Assembly (NCBI GenBank): GCA_963565915.1 | Contig: OY751491.1 | Coordinates: 1,550,001 to 1,614,000, forward strand | Direction: 5' to 3' | Source of the DNA: Entoloma clypeatum | Lineage: Eukaryota; Basidiomycota; Agaricomycetes; Agaricales; Entolomataceae | DNA length: 64,000 nucleotides | Part shown: positions 21,568-31,735 of the stretch, piece by piece | Numbering within the stretch: position 1 is the first letter of the stretch | How the letters are laid out: each line of letters opens with the position of its first letter | Made by a program: the position numbers and the translations under genes | Notes under the pieces: generated by a model | Seen by the model: only the letters and a program-made list of their open reading frames with translations | Database searches by the model: none | Told to the model about the DNA's origin: nothing

Positions 21568-22854
21568 ATGTCTCAAACCCGTAATACAGTTCGAACAACT
21601 AGGACTGCTCGTGCAGCAGCAGAACGTTCATCCTCCACATCACGCTCTGCTTTTCTTCGAGGAACATGCAATGTAACCATTACCCCTCGAGGAGCCACAG
21701 CATCATCATCCGCTCCTACCCCCGGACCATCCGTTCCTGCGCCTTCTTCCGACTCTCAGCTCCCACCACTTCCTGCCAGTCCTCCACTAAACCCACCAAT
21801 GGAACCCTCCGCACCTCTAAATTCTGGCTTATTCGGCGGACCTCCAGGAGGATCTCCTCCTCCTTCCGACGGTAGTTTACATGGAGATTTGGACGACTCC
21901 GATTCCAATCCAGATCAGGAACCCAATCTAGCTGAAGCCATTCTGCTCATGACCAAAGAGTTGAAACATCGAGATACAAAGAAGAAAAAGTCGTATGCCA
22001 ACGAACCGGATACCTTCGACGGATCCGATCCGCGCAAACTCTCCGCATTCATTTTACAATGCAAACTTTACTTCTCCGACAATGACAACTTCGACTCAGA
22101 ACATTCCAAAGTCAACTTTGCCATGTCTTACTTCCGAGGCACAGCACTCAAATTTTTTGAACCCTTCATTCTTGACAATGATGAACCCAATTGGCGGGGT
22201 TCTTTCCCCGAGTTTGTCCGACTTCTCCGCTCCGAGTTTGGTACCATTGACCCTCAGGGCGAAGCCAAAGAACAGTTGGACAACCTACGGATGAAGGAAA
22301 ATCAAAAGATATTGAAGTACAACGTTGAATTCCAATGTCTTGCTACCAAGACTGACTGGGATGAAAACTCCCCCCGACACCGCTACTACGTCGGACTTCT
22401 GGATCGGATCAAGGACATCCTCTCCCAACAACCCAAGATCAAGTCTTTACCAGACCTACGATCCGCGGCTCATACTATTGACGCTCGCTACTGGGAACGT
22501 CAACGAGAGAAATCCAGAACCGATAAACCCACTCCCAAGTCCGACAAGAAACAATCCACTCTGAACCAATCCACTGCACAAACATCATCAACCAAACCCT
22601 CCGCTACCGCTTCCGCTTCCACATCCGCTCCGAAACCCGACCTCTCCAGTAAATTAGGCAAAGACAGCAAACTGACATATCAAGAACACAAACGTCGTTT
22701 CAATAATAACCTTTGCTTATTCTGCGGTAGCGTCGGACATGCTGTCAAGGACTGTCCCAAGTCCGCCTCCTCCGCTTCCAAGGCTAAAGGGAAAGCCGCC
22801 CAAGTTGGCACTCAAGCCAAGAAAAAAGGTAAGGAGATCGAGTCAAAAAAATAG
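21568..22854 (+). CDS. gag of element A, 428 aa, intact
   Basis: Start ATG at 21568 (MSQTRNTVRTTRTARAAAER), chosen by match to the start of B gag. A Pro/Ser-rich N-terminal linker, capsid core (EPDTFDGSDPRKLSAFIL, SYFRGTALKFFEP, NVEFQCLATKTDWDE), basic linker, and one zinc knuckle CLFCGSVGHAVKDC. It ends ESKK-TAG. pol continues in the SAME frame right after this TAG, so pol expression needs read-through, reinitiation or a similar event. The same gag end is seen in B. Confidence 0.92.
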   Translation: MSQTRNTVRTTRTARAAAERSSSTSRSAFLRGTCNVTITPRGATASSSAPTPGPSVPAPSSDSQLPPLPASPPLNPPMEPSAPLNSGLFGGPPGGSPPPSDGSLHGDLDDSDSNPDQEPNLAEAILLMTKELKHRDTKKKKSYANEPDTFDGSDPRKLSAFILQCKLYFSDNDNFDSEHSKVNFAMSYFRGTALKFFEPFILDNDEPNWRGSFPEFVRLLRSEFGTIDPQGEAKEQLDNLRMKENQKILKYNVEFQCLATKTDWDENSPRHRYYVGLLDRIKDILSQQPKIKSLPDLRSAAHTIDARYWERQREKSRTDKPTPKSDKKQSTLNQSTAQTSSTKPSATASASTSAPKPDLSSKLGKDSKLTYQEHKRRFNNNLCLFCGSVGHAVKDCPKSASSASKAKGKAAQVGTQAKKKGKEIESKK

Positions 22855-22857
22855 GCA

Positions 22858-25800
22858 GTGGTCCTCATGAAGCACGGTCTGAGGACTGCATTGACTCTCT
22901 CCGTGCCTCCGCTCCCATCCGACTTAACACGTCCGCTCTCCGATCCGAACTCTTTACGTATCAATATCTCATCTTCTTTTTTCTCTTCAGATTCTGTCCC
23001 AGCACTTATTGATTCAGGATCTACCCACTGTTTTATTGACATTAACTTTTCCTCCGCTTATGATCTTCCAACCTCCGCTATTCCGCCTTTAGAACTAAAG
23101 CTTTTCGATGGTTCTTCTAACGTGTTTATCACTCAAGTTGTAACAATACCTATATGTTTTCCTTCAGGTGAATCTTTCGAACAGGATTTTTATGTTACTC
23201 CGCTCGACTCCGCTTCTTCCGTGGTTCTTGGATACAACTGGCTCACCCGCCACAATCCTATGATTGACTGGGTATTGGGCAGTATCACTTTCCGTCCACA
23301 GATGCAAAAAGAGCCGTTTCCGACATCGATGTCGACCCCCTCCCAAGGTAGGACAGCTACGCTTCCTCCTCCGGAACCTCCGATCGTACCTCCGCAGATT
23401 TCACTCATTAACGCAGCCGCATTTATGAGGGCATGCAAATTGCCTGGTACACTATCCTTTCGACTTCACCTTTCAACTCCCTCCGTTTCCGCTCACTCCG
23501 CATCTGCTTCCGACACCCCCGACTTGACAAACGTACCCGAAGAATACCACGACTATGCTGACGTCTTCAGTAAAGGAAAAGCAGACACTCTTCCACCCCA
23601 CTGTCCCTACGACCTCAAGATCAAACTTGAAGAGGGCTCCGCTCCTCCGTTCGGTCCGATCTACTCCCTTTCACAAACTGAACTCAATGCCCTCCATGAA
23701 TTCATTGACGAACACCTCACCATTGGATTCATCCGACCCTCTTCCTCTCCGCACGGTGCTCCTGTCCTTTTCGTTCGTAAAAAGGATGGCTCCCTTCGTC
23801 TTTGCGTTGATTTCCGTGGTCTTAACAAAATCTCAAAGAAGGACCGATATCCGCTTCCGCTCATATCCGACCTTCTCCAGACCGCTGGAAAAGCCAGTGT
23901 TTATACGGCTCTCGACCTCCGACATGCCTATCACCTCGTCCGCATAGCAGAAGGAGATGAATGGAAAACCGCCTTCCGCACGCGCTATGGGTCTTTTGAA
24001 TGGCTTGTCATGCCATTTGGACTCACCAACTCCCCAGCTGTTTTCAATGCTTCATGAACGACATCTTCCACGACCTGCTCGATAAGTACGTTACCATATA
24101 TCTCGACGACATCCTCATCTACTCCGACTCTCCCTCCGAGCATCGGAAGCATGTCCGCGAAGTCCTCCGATGTCTCCGACAACACAGCTTATATGCATGC
24201 GCAGACAAATGCGAGTTTTCTACGGATACTGTTGAATACCTTGGCTTTATCCTCTCTCCGACAGGCCTCCGCATGTCAGATAAGAAAGTCAAAATTATTC
24301 AAGATTGGCCTGAACCAAGGAAGGTCAAAGACATTCAGTCTTTCTTAGGTTTTGCCAATTTTTATCGACGATTCATTCCTTACTACTCCGAAATCACTGT
24401 TCCGCTCACTCAACTCACCTGCAAAAACACACAATGGCATTTCTCTGACTCCGCTCGCGAATCTTTCAAAACTTTGAAGAAAGCCTTTACCACGGCACCT
24501 GTTCTTATGCATTGGATTCCCGACAGCCCTATTATCATCGAAACCGATGCCTCCGACTATGCTTTGGGTGCGATCCTCTCCATCCGCACCTCCGACGACG
24601 AAATCCATCCGGTCGCTTTCCACTCCCGCACCTTTACACCTCCCGAGTTAAACTATGACACCCATGACAAAGAACTATTAGCGATCCACGATGCATTCAA
24701 GGTTTGGCGTCACTACCTTGAAGGCTCCGCTGCTCCAATCGATGTCATAACGGACCACAAAAATCTTGAGTACTTTTCTACTACCAAGATTTTATCATGT
24801 TGACAAGCTCGTTGGTCTGAATACCTCTGCCAGTTCAATCTCGTCATCCACTTCCGCCCTGGCCATTTAGGTACGAAGCCCGATCTTTTAAGTAGACGAT
24901 GGGACGTCTACCCTAAAGAGGGAAATAGCGACTATTCGTCCGTCAACCCAAGCAACTTCAAACCCATCTTCACACAAGAACAGCTCACCACTTCACTTCA
25001 CGCAACAGAGTTATATATGCCCGTCCTCCGTGCCACAATCATCATGGATACAGATCAGCTCTGCTCCGACATCCTCTCTGCTCTTCTGACCGATCCCATT
25101 TACACCTCTTTCCTCAACAGTCCTAATCCATGCTGGTTCGTGAATGAAGCAGGTTATCTACTCCACAATGGACGTATCTACGTTCCCGACTCATCCGACC
25201 TCCGTCTCTGCATCCTCCGCAATAAGCACGACCATATCCTCGCTGGACACCCTGGTCAAAATAAGACTATTAGTCTTATCCAACGAGAATACACTTGGCC
25301 TGGAATGCGCGACTTCATCAAAAAGTATTGCAAGTCATGTACCACTTGTATGCGCACCAAACCCCAATGTCATAAACCCTACGGTCTGCTTAAACAACTC
25401 CCTATTCCTGAACGTCCCTGGCATTCTATTTCCATGGATTTCATTGAACCCCTTCCAACATCCGCTGGCTCCGATGCGATTCTGGTCATTGTAGACCGCC
25501 TCACTAAACAAGGCATCTTCATCCCTACCACCATTAATTGCACATCCGAAGACCTAGCAAACCTTTTCGTGCTTCACATCTTTTCCAAGCACGGAGTTCC
25601 GCAAAATGTCACATCCGATCGTGGACCTGAATTTGTCTCCCGCTTTTTCCGCTCTCTTGCAAAAGCCCTCAACATGAGACTTCACTTCACTTCTGGATAT
25701 CACCCTGAAGGTGATGGTCAAACTGAACGCACCAACCAGACACTGGTCCGCTTTGCTTCTGCTTGCGGAGTTTGCTTACAACAACACTCCGAGTGCCACT

Positions 25801-26469
25801 ACAGGTGTATCACCATTCTTCGCCAACAAAGGTTATCATCCCGACATTACACTCCATCCGGAACGTGATCTAGCATCCGATAAAGCTTGACAATACATCG
25901 TCGACTTAGATGAATTACATCAAGAACTAAAGACTGCTGTCGCAGAGGCACAACAATGTTATCAAGGCCCTGCGGACGTCCGACGTTCTCCGCCTCCTCC
26001 GCTCCGCGTTGGACAAGAAGTCTTTGTTAAAGCCAAGTTCTTCCGCACCACACGACCCACCCAAAAGTTATCCGACAAATATGCTGGCCCATTTGAAATC
26101 ATAGCCCAACCCGGCACGCACTCCTTTACACTACGTCTACCCAACACCATGCGTGCTATACACCCCGTCTTCCACATATCCATGCTCAAACCAGCAACTC
26201 CTAACGAGATTCCAAATCGGATACAATCTCCTCCGCCTCCACTCGAGATGGACGGAGAAACCGAATACGAAATTGCGGAAATCGTCGACTCAAAGATTGA
26301 TAAAAGACGATGCTGCAAACTCCTTTACCTCGTCCGCTGGTTAGGTTATGAAGACACCAGTGAAGAGTTTTCTTGGTTACCCGCATCCGAGCTTGAACAC
26401 GCAGCGGATACGGTAGCGGACTTCCACTCCGCTCAACCAACTAAGCCAGGCCCCTTATCGTGCTTGTAA
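22858..26469 (+). pseudogene. pol of element A: protease, RT, RNase H, integrase, chromodomain
   Basis: Protease [26 protein letters not shown] and intact YLDDILIYSD (near 24100); RNase H ETDASDYALGA; integrase zinc domain HDHILAGHPG..CKSCTTC; core [27 protein letters not shown]; chromodomain CKLLYLVRWLGYEDTSEEFSW; stop 26467-26469. Breaks: a one-base loss near 24044 shifts the frame before YLDD; TGA at 24801-24803, where B has CGA in the same codon; a deletion of roughly 15-20 codons after TNQTL near 25745; TGA at 25888-25890. The promoter-bearing 5' LTR is also lost, so the copy is dead. Confidence 0.95.
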
Positions 26470-26513
26470 CAAGAAGAAAAGAAAATCTATTAAAATTTTA
26501 TACTAACAAAAAA

Positions 26514-27514
26514 CTACTTTCGCTGTTTTTTGTTAGATACCCCCTCCGTTTCCTCATTCCACTCCGATCCAGATTCCGCATCCGCTTCCTCCATCCGTTT
26601 CCGCTTCTTTGTTTCTTCTTCTTTTTCTTCTTCTTCTTCTACCTCCCTTCCCAAGTCCTCCAATACCCTATCATACTCCTCCGCATCCTCGTCCTTGTCG
26701 GATCCCTCCTCCGAAGCCTCCAAATCCTCCCTCCACGCGATAACCGTCAAAAGCTCCTTGATCTCCCACAGTTCCTTCAACTCCGCCTTTATCAGCCGCA
26801 TCTCCCTTATCATGCTCCTAAGCCCTCTCACCACCTCCGTGCCTATGACCACCTCCAGCGGACCAAACCCCTCCGGCATGAACTCTGGCTCCTCCGACGC
26901 TGCGGCTATCCGCAATCCCTCCGTGGTCCCCTCTCCCTTGGACGATCCCGCCTTCGCGTTCTTCGTCGCACCACCTGCCACCTTAGCCTTTCCGACCCTC
27001 ACCGCCTTGGTCATCCTCCGCTTCACCTCCGACTCCGCTTCCGCTCCCGTTCTGCAGCTTTGTTTTAAACGCTGGCACCGCCAGCACGATGAAGCATTGT
27101 CATTCCTAAAGAACAAGTTAATAACGAAGCGTATAAAGAAATAGAAAAAACTCACTCCAATGGCCAAAAACACAAGTCCCCCGCTTTCAAGCAGGAGGTG
27201 CAATCCTCCTTCCCCTGCTCGTAACTCGCAGGCATATTCTTGAAAACCCCCTGCAGCCGGACCTTCTTCACCTCCGCATTCGCCACATCCACATCCGCAC
27301 CCGCACCCACAACCGGTTCCTTCGCCTTCGCCTTCTCTGCCTTCCTCTCTGCTCGTCTCTGCTCTTTTGCTGCCCTCTTTGCCTCCGCGTGCTCTGCATC
27401 TTCCTTCGTGCACTCCTCTGCCTCCTGTAGTTTCCTCTCCAACTCTTCAGTGACCTTCTTCTGGCGCTCCCTTTCAGCATGAAGAGCGGCGAGGGGTGAG
27501 TTCTCAGCGGACAT
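26514..27514 (-). CDS. Antisense accessory gene of element A: coiled-coil protein with Zn2Cys6-like cluster
   Basis: Two exons on the strand opposite gag-pol: 27514-27156 and 27105-26514 (50-bp intron GTGAGT..CTTTAG), 316 aa. Its stop is 45 bp from the pol stop, tail to tail. The N-terminal ~80 residues are a charged coiled coil (ERERQKKVTEELERKLQEAE) with basic RRAERKAEKAKAKE. The six-cysteine module is C105-x2-C108-x6-C115-x11-C127-x2-C130-x6-C137. The intron splits codon 120 (GA|G), followed by Asn, exactly as in element B. Then a helical stretch (MIREMRLIKAELKELWEIKE), a long Glu-rich acidic tract, a basic KKRKRMEE, and C-terminal VSNKKQRK, shared with B. No frame break despite decay of pol. 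Function unknown; nuclear regulator of the element or of host chromatin is inference. Confidence 0.85.
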
Positions 27515-27623
27515 AACGGATAGGCGTCGGGATAGATGTTGTGGTTGGGTGACAAGAGAGAAAGATCACGCACAAAGCTTTTCAACCAACAGTCACGTGG
27601 ATTACCTCATCTGGGCCTCAGGG

Positions 27624-27645
27624 TTCGGCCCTAAGAGGGAAATAC
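27624..27645 (+). promoter_or_regulatory. Polypurine tract of element A
   Basis: GGCCCTAAGAGGGAAATAC abuts the LTR start TGTCATAACC at 27646. It is nearly identical to the tract of element B. Confidence 0.85.
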
Positions 27646-28180
27646 TGTCATAACCATACGATTCACATCCGACTTATCCGACAACTCTGACGATTCATCC
27701 GCTCCGACATCTGCTCCAACAACATTCTATTTATATTGATTATACTTCTACTACGTAACATCTCAACCATACTTACAAGTAGACATATGTTGTTCACTTT
27801 TCATTTGCTACTCTCCGTACTCCGAATGTTCCGATGGTCAACTCCGATATCTGCACATCACTTATAGTAATACTGATCATTCTAGTCTACTATAAATAGT
27901 GTACAAACCTGTCGTAGAACCTCAGTTCAAATATCATATGTAACACCTCATTCACATCCGTCTCTACTTGCCTTTGAGCATTCTCTCCATCACCTCTGCT
28001 CATCCGCTCATCCAACATCCGCCAATCCGAAATCGAGGACCACGTCAAAGAGTGGGGCGCAACGCACAAGTTGAAGCCAGGTCCTTTCTGCCAACGTCGC
28101 ACTTACCGCATTCCGCTCCTCCACTACTCCGCTCCGACTCGTCCGACGTTTTCCGACGTTGAGAAACACGCTACGTGACA
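27646..28180 (+). repeat. 3' LTR of element A
   Basis: 535 bp, TGTCATAACC..CTACGTGACA, with TATAAATA at 27891-27898 and the self-primer partner AGTTCAAATAT at 27924-27934. TCCGA pentamers are abundant. It differs from the solo LTR 11248-11790 by an 8-bp indel and scattered bases. Confidence 0.95.
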
Positions 28181-29755
28181 GCCGCACCATTTCCTTCGAG
28201 AGTGTACCGAACTTCAGATGCATCTAGCGCAAGGAAAAATCAAAGCCACCCACAAGGGATCTGTTTGCCAGACGGAGGCTACATTCCTCGCGAGCCTAGT
28301 AATATTAGTCAGAAGGATCGGTAGAGCAATTGTCGGCCAATAAGCAATTGTATCAAGGGTATTTCAAAGACAAGCAAGCTCCTGGTGTACTTAACCTTGC
28401 GCAAATACAGAACAATTCAGACTACTCTCTGTTTACGAATAAGCCTCGCGATCAGCGAGATGAGAATCTGCGGTTGATGCAAGAAGGGATGGCCAAGTGC
28501 AACCAACAGATTGTGGCATTGAACAATCTCTTAGCGCAACAACAGGCCGGTACGGCAATCCCACCGTTAAACCCGGTTCAGCAGCCATTTAATAATTTCA
28601 ATATGATATGCAACTGTACGGTACTGCTCCAGTGGTTCCCGTGCACTATACCCCAGTCCAGAATTCTTTTATATCTGGAATATCAAACCCAGTTCCCCAG
28701 AACGCGGTGTTGCAGAATTGAGTCGTGATGCCGGGAATGATGCCAGTCCAGCAACAGTTACCCAGCAATGAGCCTGAGGGTACTTCGGGAAAGCCTGATA
28801 TGCAGGAAGCATTCCTTACAATGACTAAAGCGATGCAGGACATCAGTCAATTTGTAGTCACCCGGTCGGGGAACACTAAGAAGGAATCGGGTTTTTAGAA
28901 CGTTTGAGGAAGGCGAAGCAGATTCCATCAAGGTCTAGGGTTGAAAAGAATCGTGCCAAATCGCCGGAGAAATGGACTGAAAACCGAGACCCAGATAGTG
29001 AAACAGAAAATGAAATAGAAAAAGATATTGAAGAAGTCGAGGAAGTAGATAGCGATGATGATGAGCCAGAACCTGAGTTAACGCCGAAGCCATCGGCCAA
29101 GACAAGGTCTGTCACCCAAAAAGATAGTGACCGAGTGTTTACCCACGAAGAAGTCACTAGACCAACAGTTGATTTGCCGTTTCGTGATGTACCAGAAGTC
29201 GCTTTTGTTCCCCTTGGTAAAAATAAAAGACCAGACCGCGAGACCATCCCTGACGTTGATCGAAAGGGCCCGGCGTTTCGCACCAAGACACCTATCGAAG
29301 AACAATTGAAGGGTGTCGCAGTCTCGGCAGTGCTCGAGACTCCGATCACGATTGCATTGGGCGATTTATTGAGGGCAGATAAAGTAGTACAAGAGGAATT
29401 GCGAAAGCTATTGACTAGGAAGAGAGTACCTGCGAATATTCGAGCGTTGAACCTACTAGATTCAATGGACAACAGCCAGTTGTCATATTGGAAAAAGTTT
29501 GCCCAAACAAACGAACTAGAAGATATAGTTAAAGTAGATGAATTGCCAGTGGCGTCGTTCATGATCATGGAACAGACTGTAAACAACCTACCTGTCAGTT
29601 CGGTGGTCGTCTCGGACCCCGTCTTACAGTATCTCGAGAGTTTGCCGCCTGGGACAGCACCTAAACCAGTATATGTCGCACAGGAATCAAAGAGTCTCCA
29701 GACAGTAAGTGCCGTGGTGAATGGAATGATGGAAGAACAGTGTATTCTTGATGGA
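28181..29755 (+). pseudogene. Element C gag end and gag-pol linker up to the protease motif
   Basis: Resumes C coding right of element A with HFLRECTELQMHLAQGKIKA, the second half of a zinc knuckle whose CxxC half is lost. The frame then shifts several times (near 28265, 28600-28900). The best part is 28904-29755: acidic Glu/Asp-rich linker, FRTKTPIEEQLK, ITIALGDLLRADKVVQEELRKLL, ending ILDG at the LINE insertion. The protease motif ILDGGSQIVSMS is completed only after 31735. Confidence 0.75.
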
Positions 29756-31721
29756 CACTAAGGCCTTCTCAGCAACGGGAGCCCTACTATCCCTGGGAAA
29801 CTCAGTCCGTGGACTCACTCCCAAACACAAACGCACCCTGTACCGATCGTGTATTTTGCCAATTGCGCTATACGGTGCTAATCTTTGGAACTTCGACGGC
29901 GCCCGTAACAAGGGTGTCGTCAAGTCTATCTCCAAAGTCCAAAGACACGCAGCGTTATGGATATTGGGAGCCTTCCGCACCACCCCCACAGGGGCGGTCG
30001 AAGCACTTGCCGGCCTGCCTCCGGTGCACTTGCACCTCAAGAAGCTCTCCTGCAGAAACCGTGTCCGCATGCACTCCCTTGCACCCAGACACATGACTGT
30101 CATGGTATGCGACGAGGATGACCCCTCCAAGCGTCCGTGGTACTCCCCGGAATTTATGTACAATCTTAAATCCCCCCTCGTTGATATCTGGGCATACCGT
30201 GCAAATGTGACTGTCCCCCTATCGCCCTTTAATAACTACAACGAACCAGGGAAACGCGTCCTCGACCGATTTCCTGAACACATAATTCATGACATCACCC
30301 TCATCCGCGGCAAGACCGCTAAGAACCGTGCCGAAGCCAGAAAGTCGTGCCTCATCACCCTTAACAAGGTGTTTGATGCCAACATCTGCTCCAACAAATC
30401 CGCCGTCATTGTCACTGACGCGGCAGTTCCCTCCCTCACGTCGGGCCACCAAGCTGTTGCAGCCTGGGAAACCTGGCACATGGGGCACTCCATCGACAAA
30501 GATTGGGCGGCCGGCGGCCTCGCAGTCTCTGATGACACTGAAACCTTAGCTATCGGACACGGGTTCTCGAACCTGGTCAGTCTGCTAGGGGGTCTCTCTC
30601 AACTGGAAGTAATCCATATTTTCACCGACTCTGTCAATGCCATTCGGCGCGCCACAGACCCGGATCTCCACTCCTCGCAGGCAACTGCGCTCGCTATCAG
30701 CAGTAACCTGATTCCTTGGTTTGAGGAACCCGGTCTGAATTCCAAGATCATCTTTCACCATGTCCCTGATTGCTCGGACCATGGCTTCGAACCTCACCGT
30801 GCAGTGCACGACTTTGCCTCCTCAATTCACATTGAGTGTGGTGAGTCGGCCGCCAGATCCCTTGACTTCAATACGAAGCAATTCACAGACGACATGCTCG
30901 GTGACTGGAACAACATGTACCAGTCCCCCAAGTATGTTGGCCGATTCTACCAATTCCCGAGATCGTGCGTCAGACGCCAAGACCACGCTCGGGCCAAACA
31001 TATGAAGCCGTCCCACCTCAAGGGCGGTACATGGCTTAAGGATGTGGGTCACTCCCAATCCCTCACGGCTCAAATGGTCCGTGGCCTCACCAGCCACGCC
31101 CCAATTGGCCACTATAGACATAGGTTCAACATTGGTGACAAAGTTGAACAATGCGACTGTGGTCCGAGGTCCGTCGAGGACTTCGCCCACGTGTTCTACA
31201 AATGTCTGCACCACCCCACCAGGCCACCAGACATGCCCACCTTCTCGAGGAACTCTCCCATCTGGGACGTCTTCGGGGAATTTATCATGGATAACCCAGG
31301 GGCATTTGCCTTCCGGGATCGTCCAACGCCCAACACAACCGTTGGCGGTAGTCACGTGGTAGCGCGCTGGGTTCAAAGGGGTGCAGCCCCCTCTGGCAAG
31401 CGAACACGATCGAAGGGTAAGAACCGCACAGGCGCTTCTTTGGGGGGTAGGGCGCAGACACCCCCCAGCGCCGTCAACGGCCAACTTCGAAAAGTTGGAG
31501 TGATCCTGTATCGCGCAACCGAGTACTCGGGTGCGCATACTAACGCGTTTGTTTATAACAAACCCCCCCGTCCTGGCGCAAGGACTTATCAGCTCGACGG
31601 AGCTTTGCGCCGCCTGTTCTTCACGCGTACGTAGATCCTCGGATCGATGTAGTTTACTCTACGTCAAGCGGACTGTACCCCTAGTATACTGCTATATAAA
31701 TTGATGACCAAAAAAAAAAAA
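29756..31721 (+). mobile_element. 5'-truncated LINE (Tad-like), 1966 bp
   Basis: Flanked by a 14-bp target duplication GTATTCTTGATGGA (29742-29755 and 31722-31735), and ends in a run of 12 A (31710-31721): a textbook target-primed insertion. The 5' end, including endonuclease and most of the RT, is absent. The target is the protease-coding DNA of element C. Confidence 0.95.
29757..31634 (+). pseudogene. LINE ORF2 C-terminal fragment: RT thumb, RNase H, zinc motif
   Basis: One open frame from the truncation point to a TAG, about 625 aa. It starts within the RT thumb and connection region (SLGNSVRGLTPKHKRTLYRS, ALYGANLW, VQRHAALWILGAFRTTPTGA, VEALAGLPPVHLHLKKL). RNase HI follows, with acidic residues in VIVTDAAVPS and IFTDSVNAI and a late HVPDCSDHGFEPHRAVHDFA. 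Near the end is a Cys/His cluster CDCGPRSVEDFAHVFYKC. This architecture is that of Tad/I-clade LINEs of basidiomycetes. No internal stop, so the insertion is recent compared with its host element C. It lacks the RT catalytic core, so it cannot act alone. Confidence 0.9.
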
Positions 31722-31735
31722 GTATTCTTGATGGA

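Larger units (their letters stand above)
21473..28180 (+). mobile_element. Ty3/gypsy chromovirus A, 5' LTR truncated
   Basis: Left end: only the last 44 bp of the LTR (21473-21516). Right end: full LTR 27646-28180. Plus strand: gag, then pol with chromodomain. Minus strand: accessory gene 27514-26514. It sits inside gag of element C. No target duplication is visible because the 5' LTR start and probably some of C were lost by a deletion ending at 21473. Closely related to B in every domain, in PPT, PBS and accessory gene. Confidence 0.93.

Noticed and set aside
26530..27144. 204-codon plus-strand frame at the end of element A
   Set aside because: Complement of the Glu/Lys-rich antisense gene, giving a Ser-rich shadow; the minus-strand model has cysteines, intron and homology to B.
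30822..31538. 238-codon minus-strand frame inside the LINE
   Set aside because: Shadow of the recognised LINE RNase H frame.
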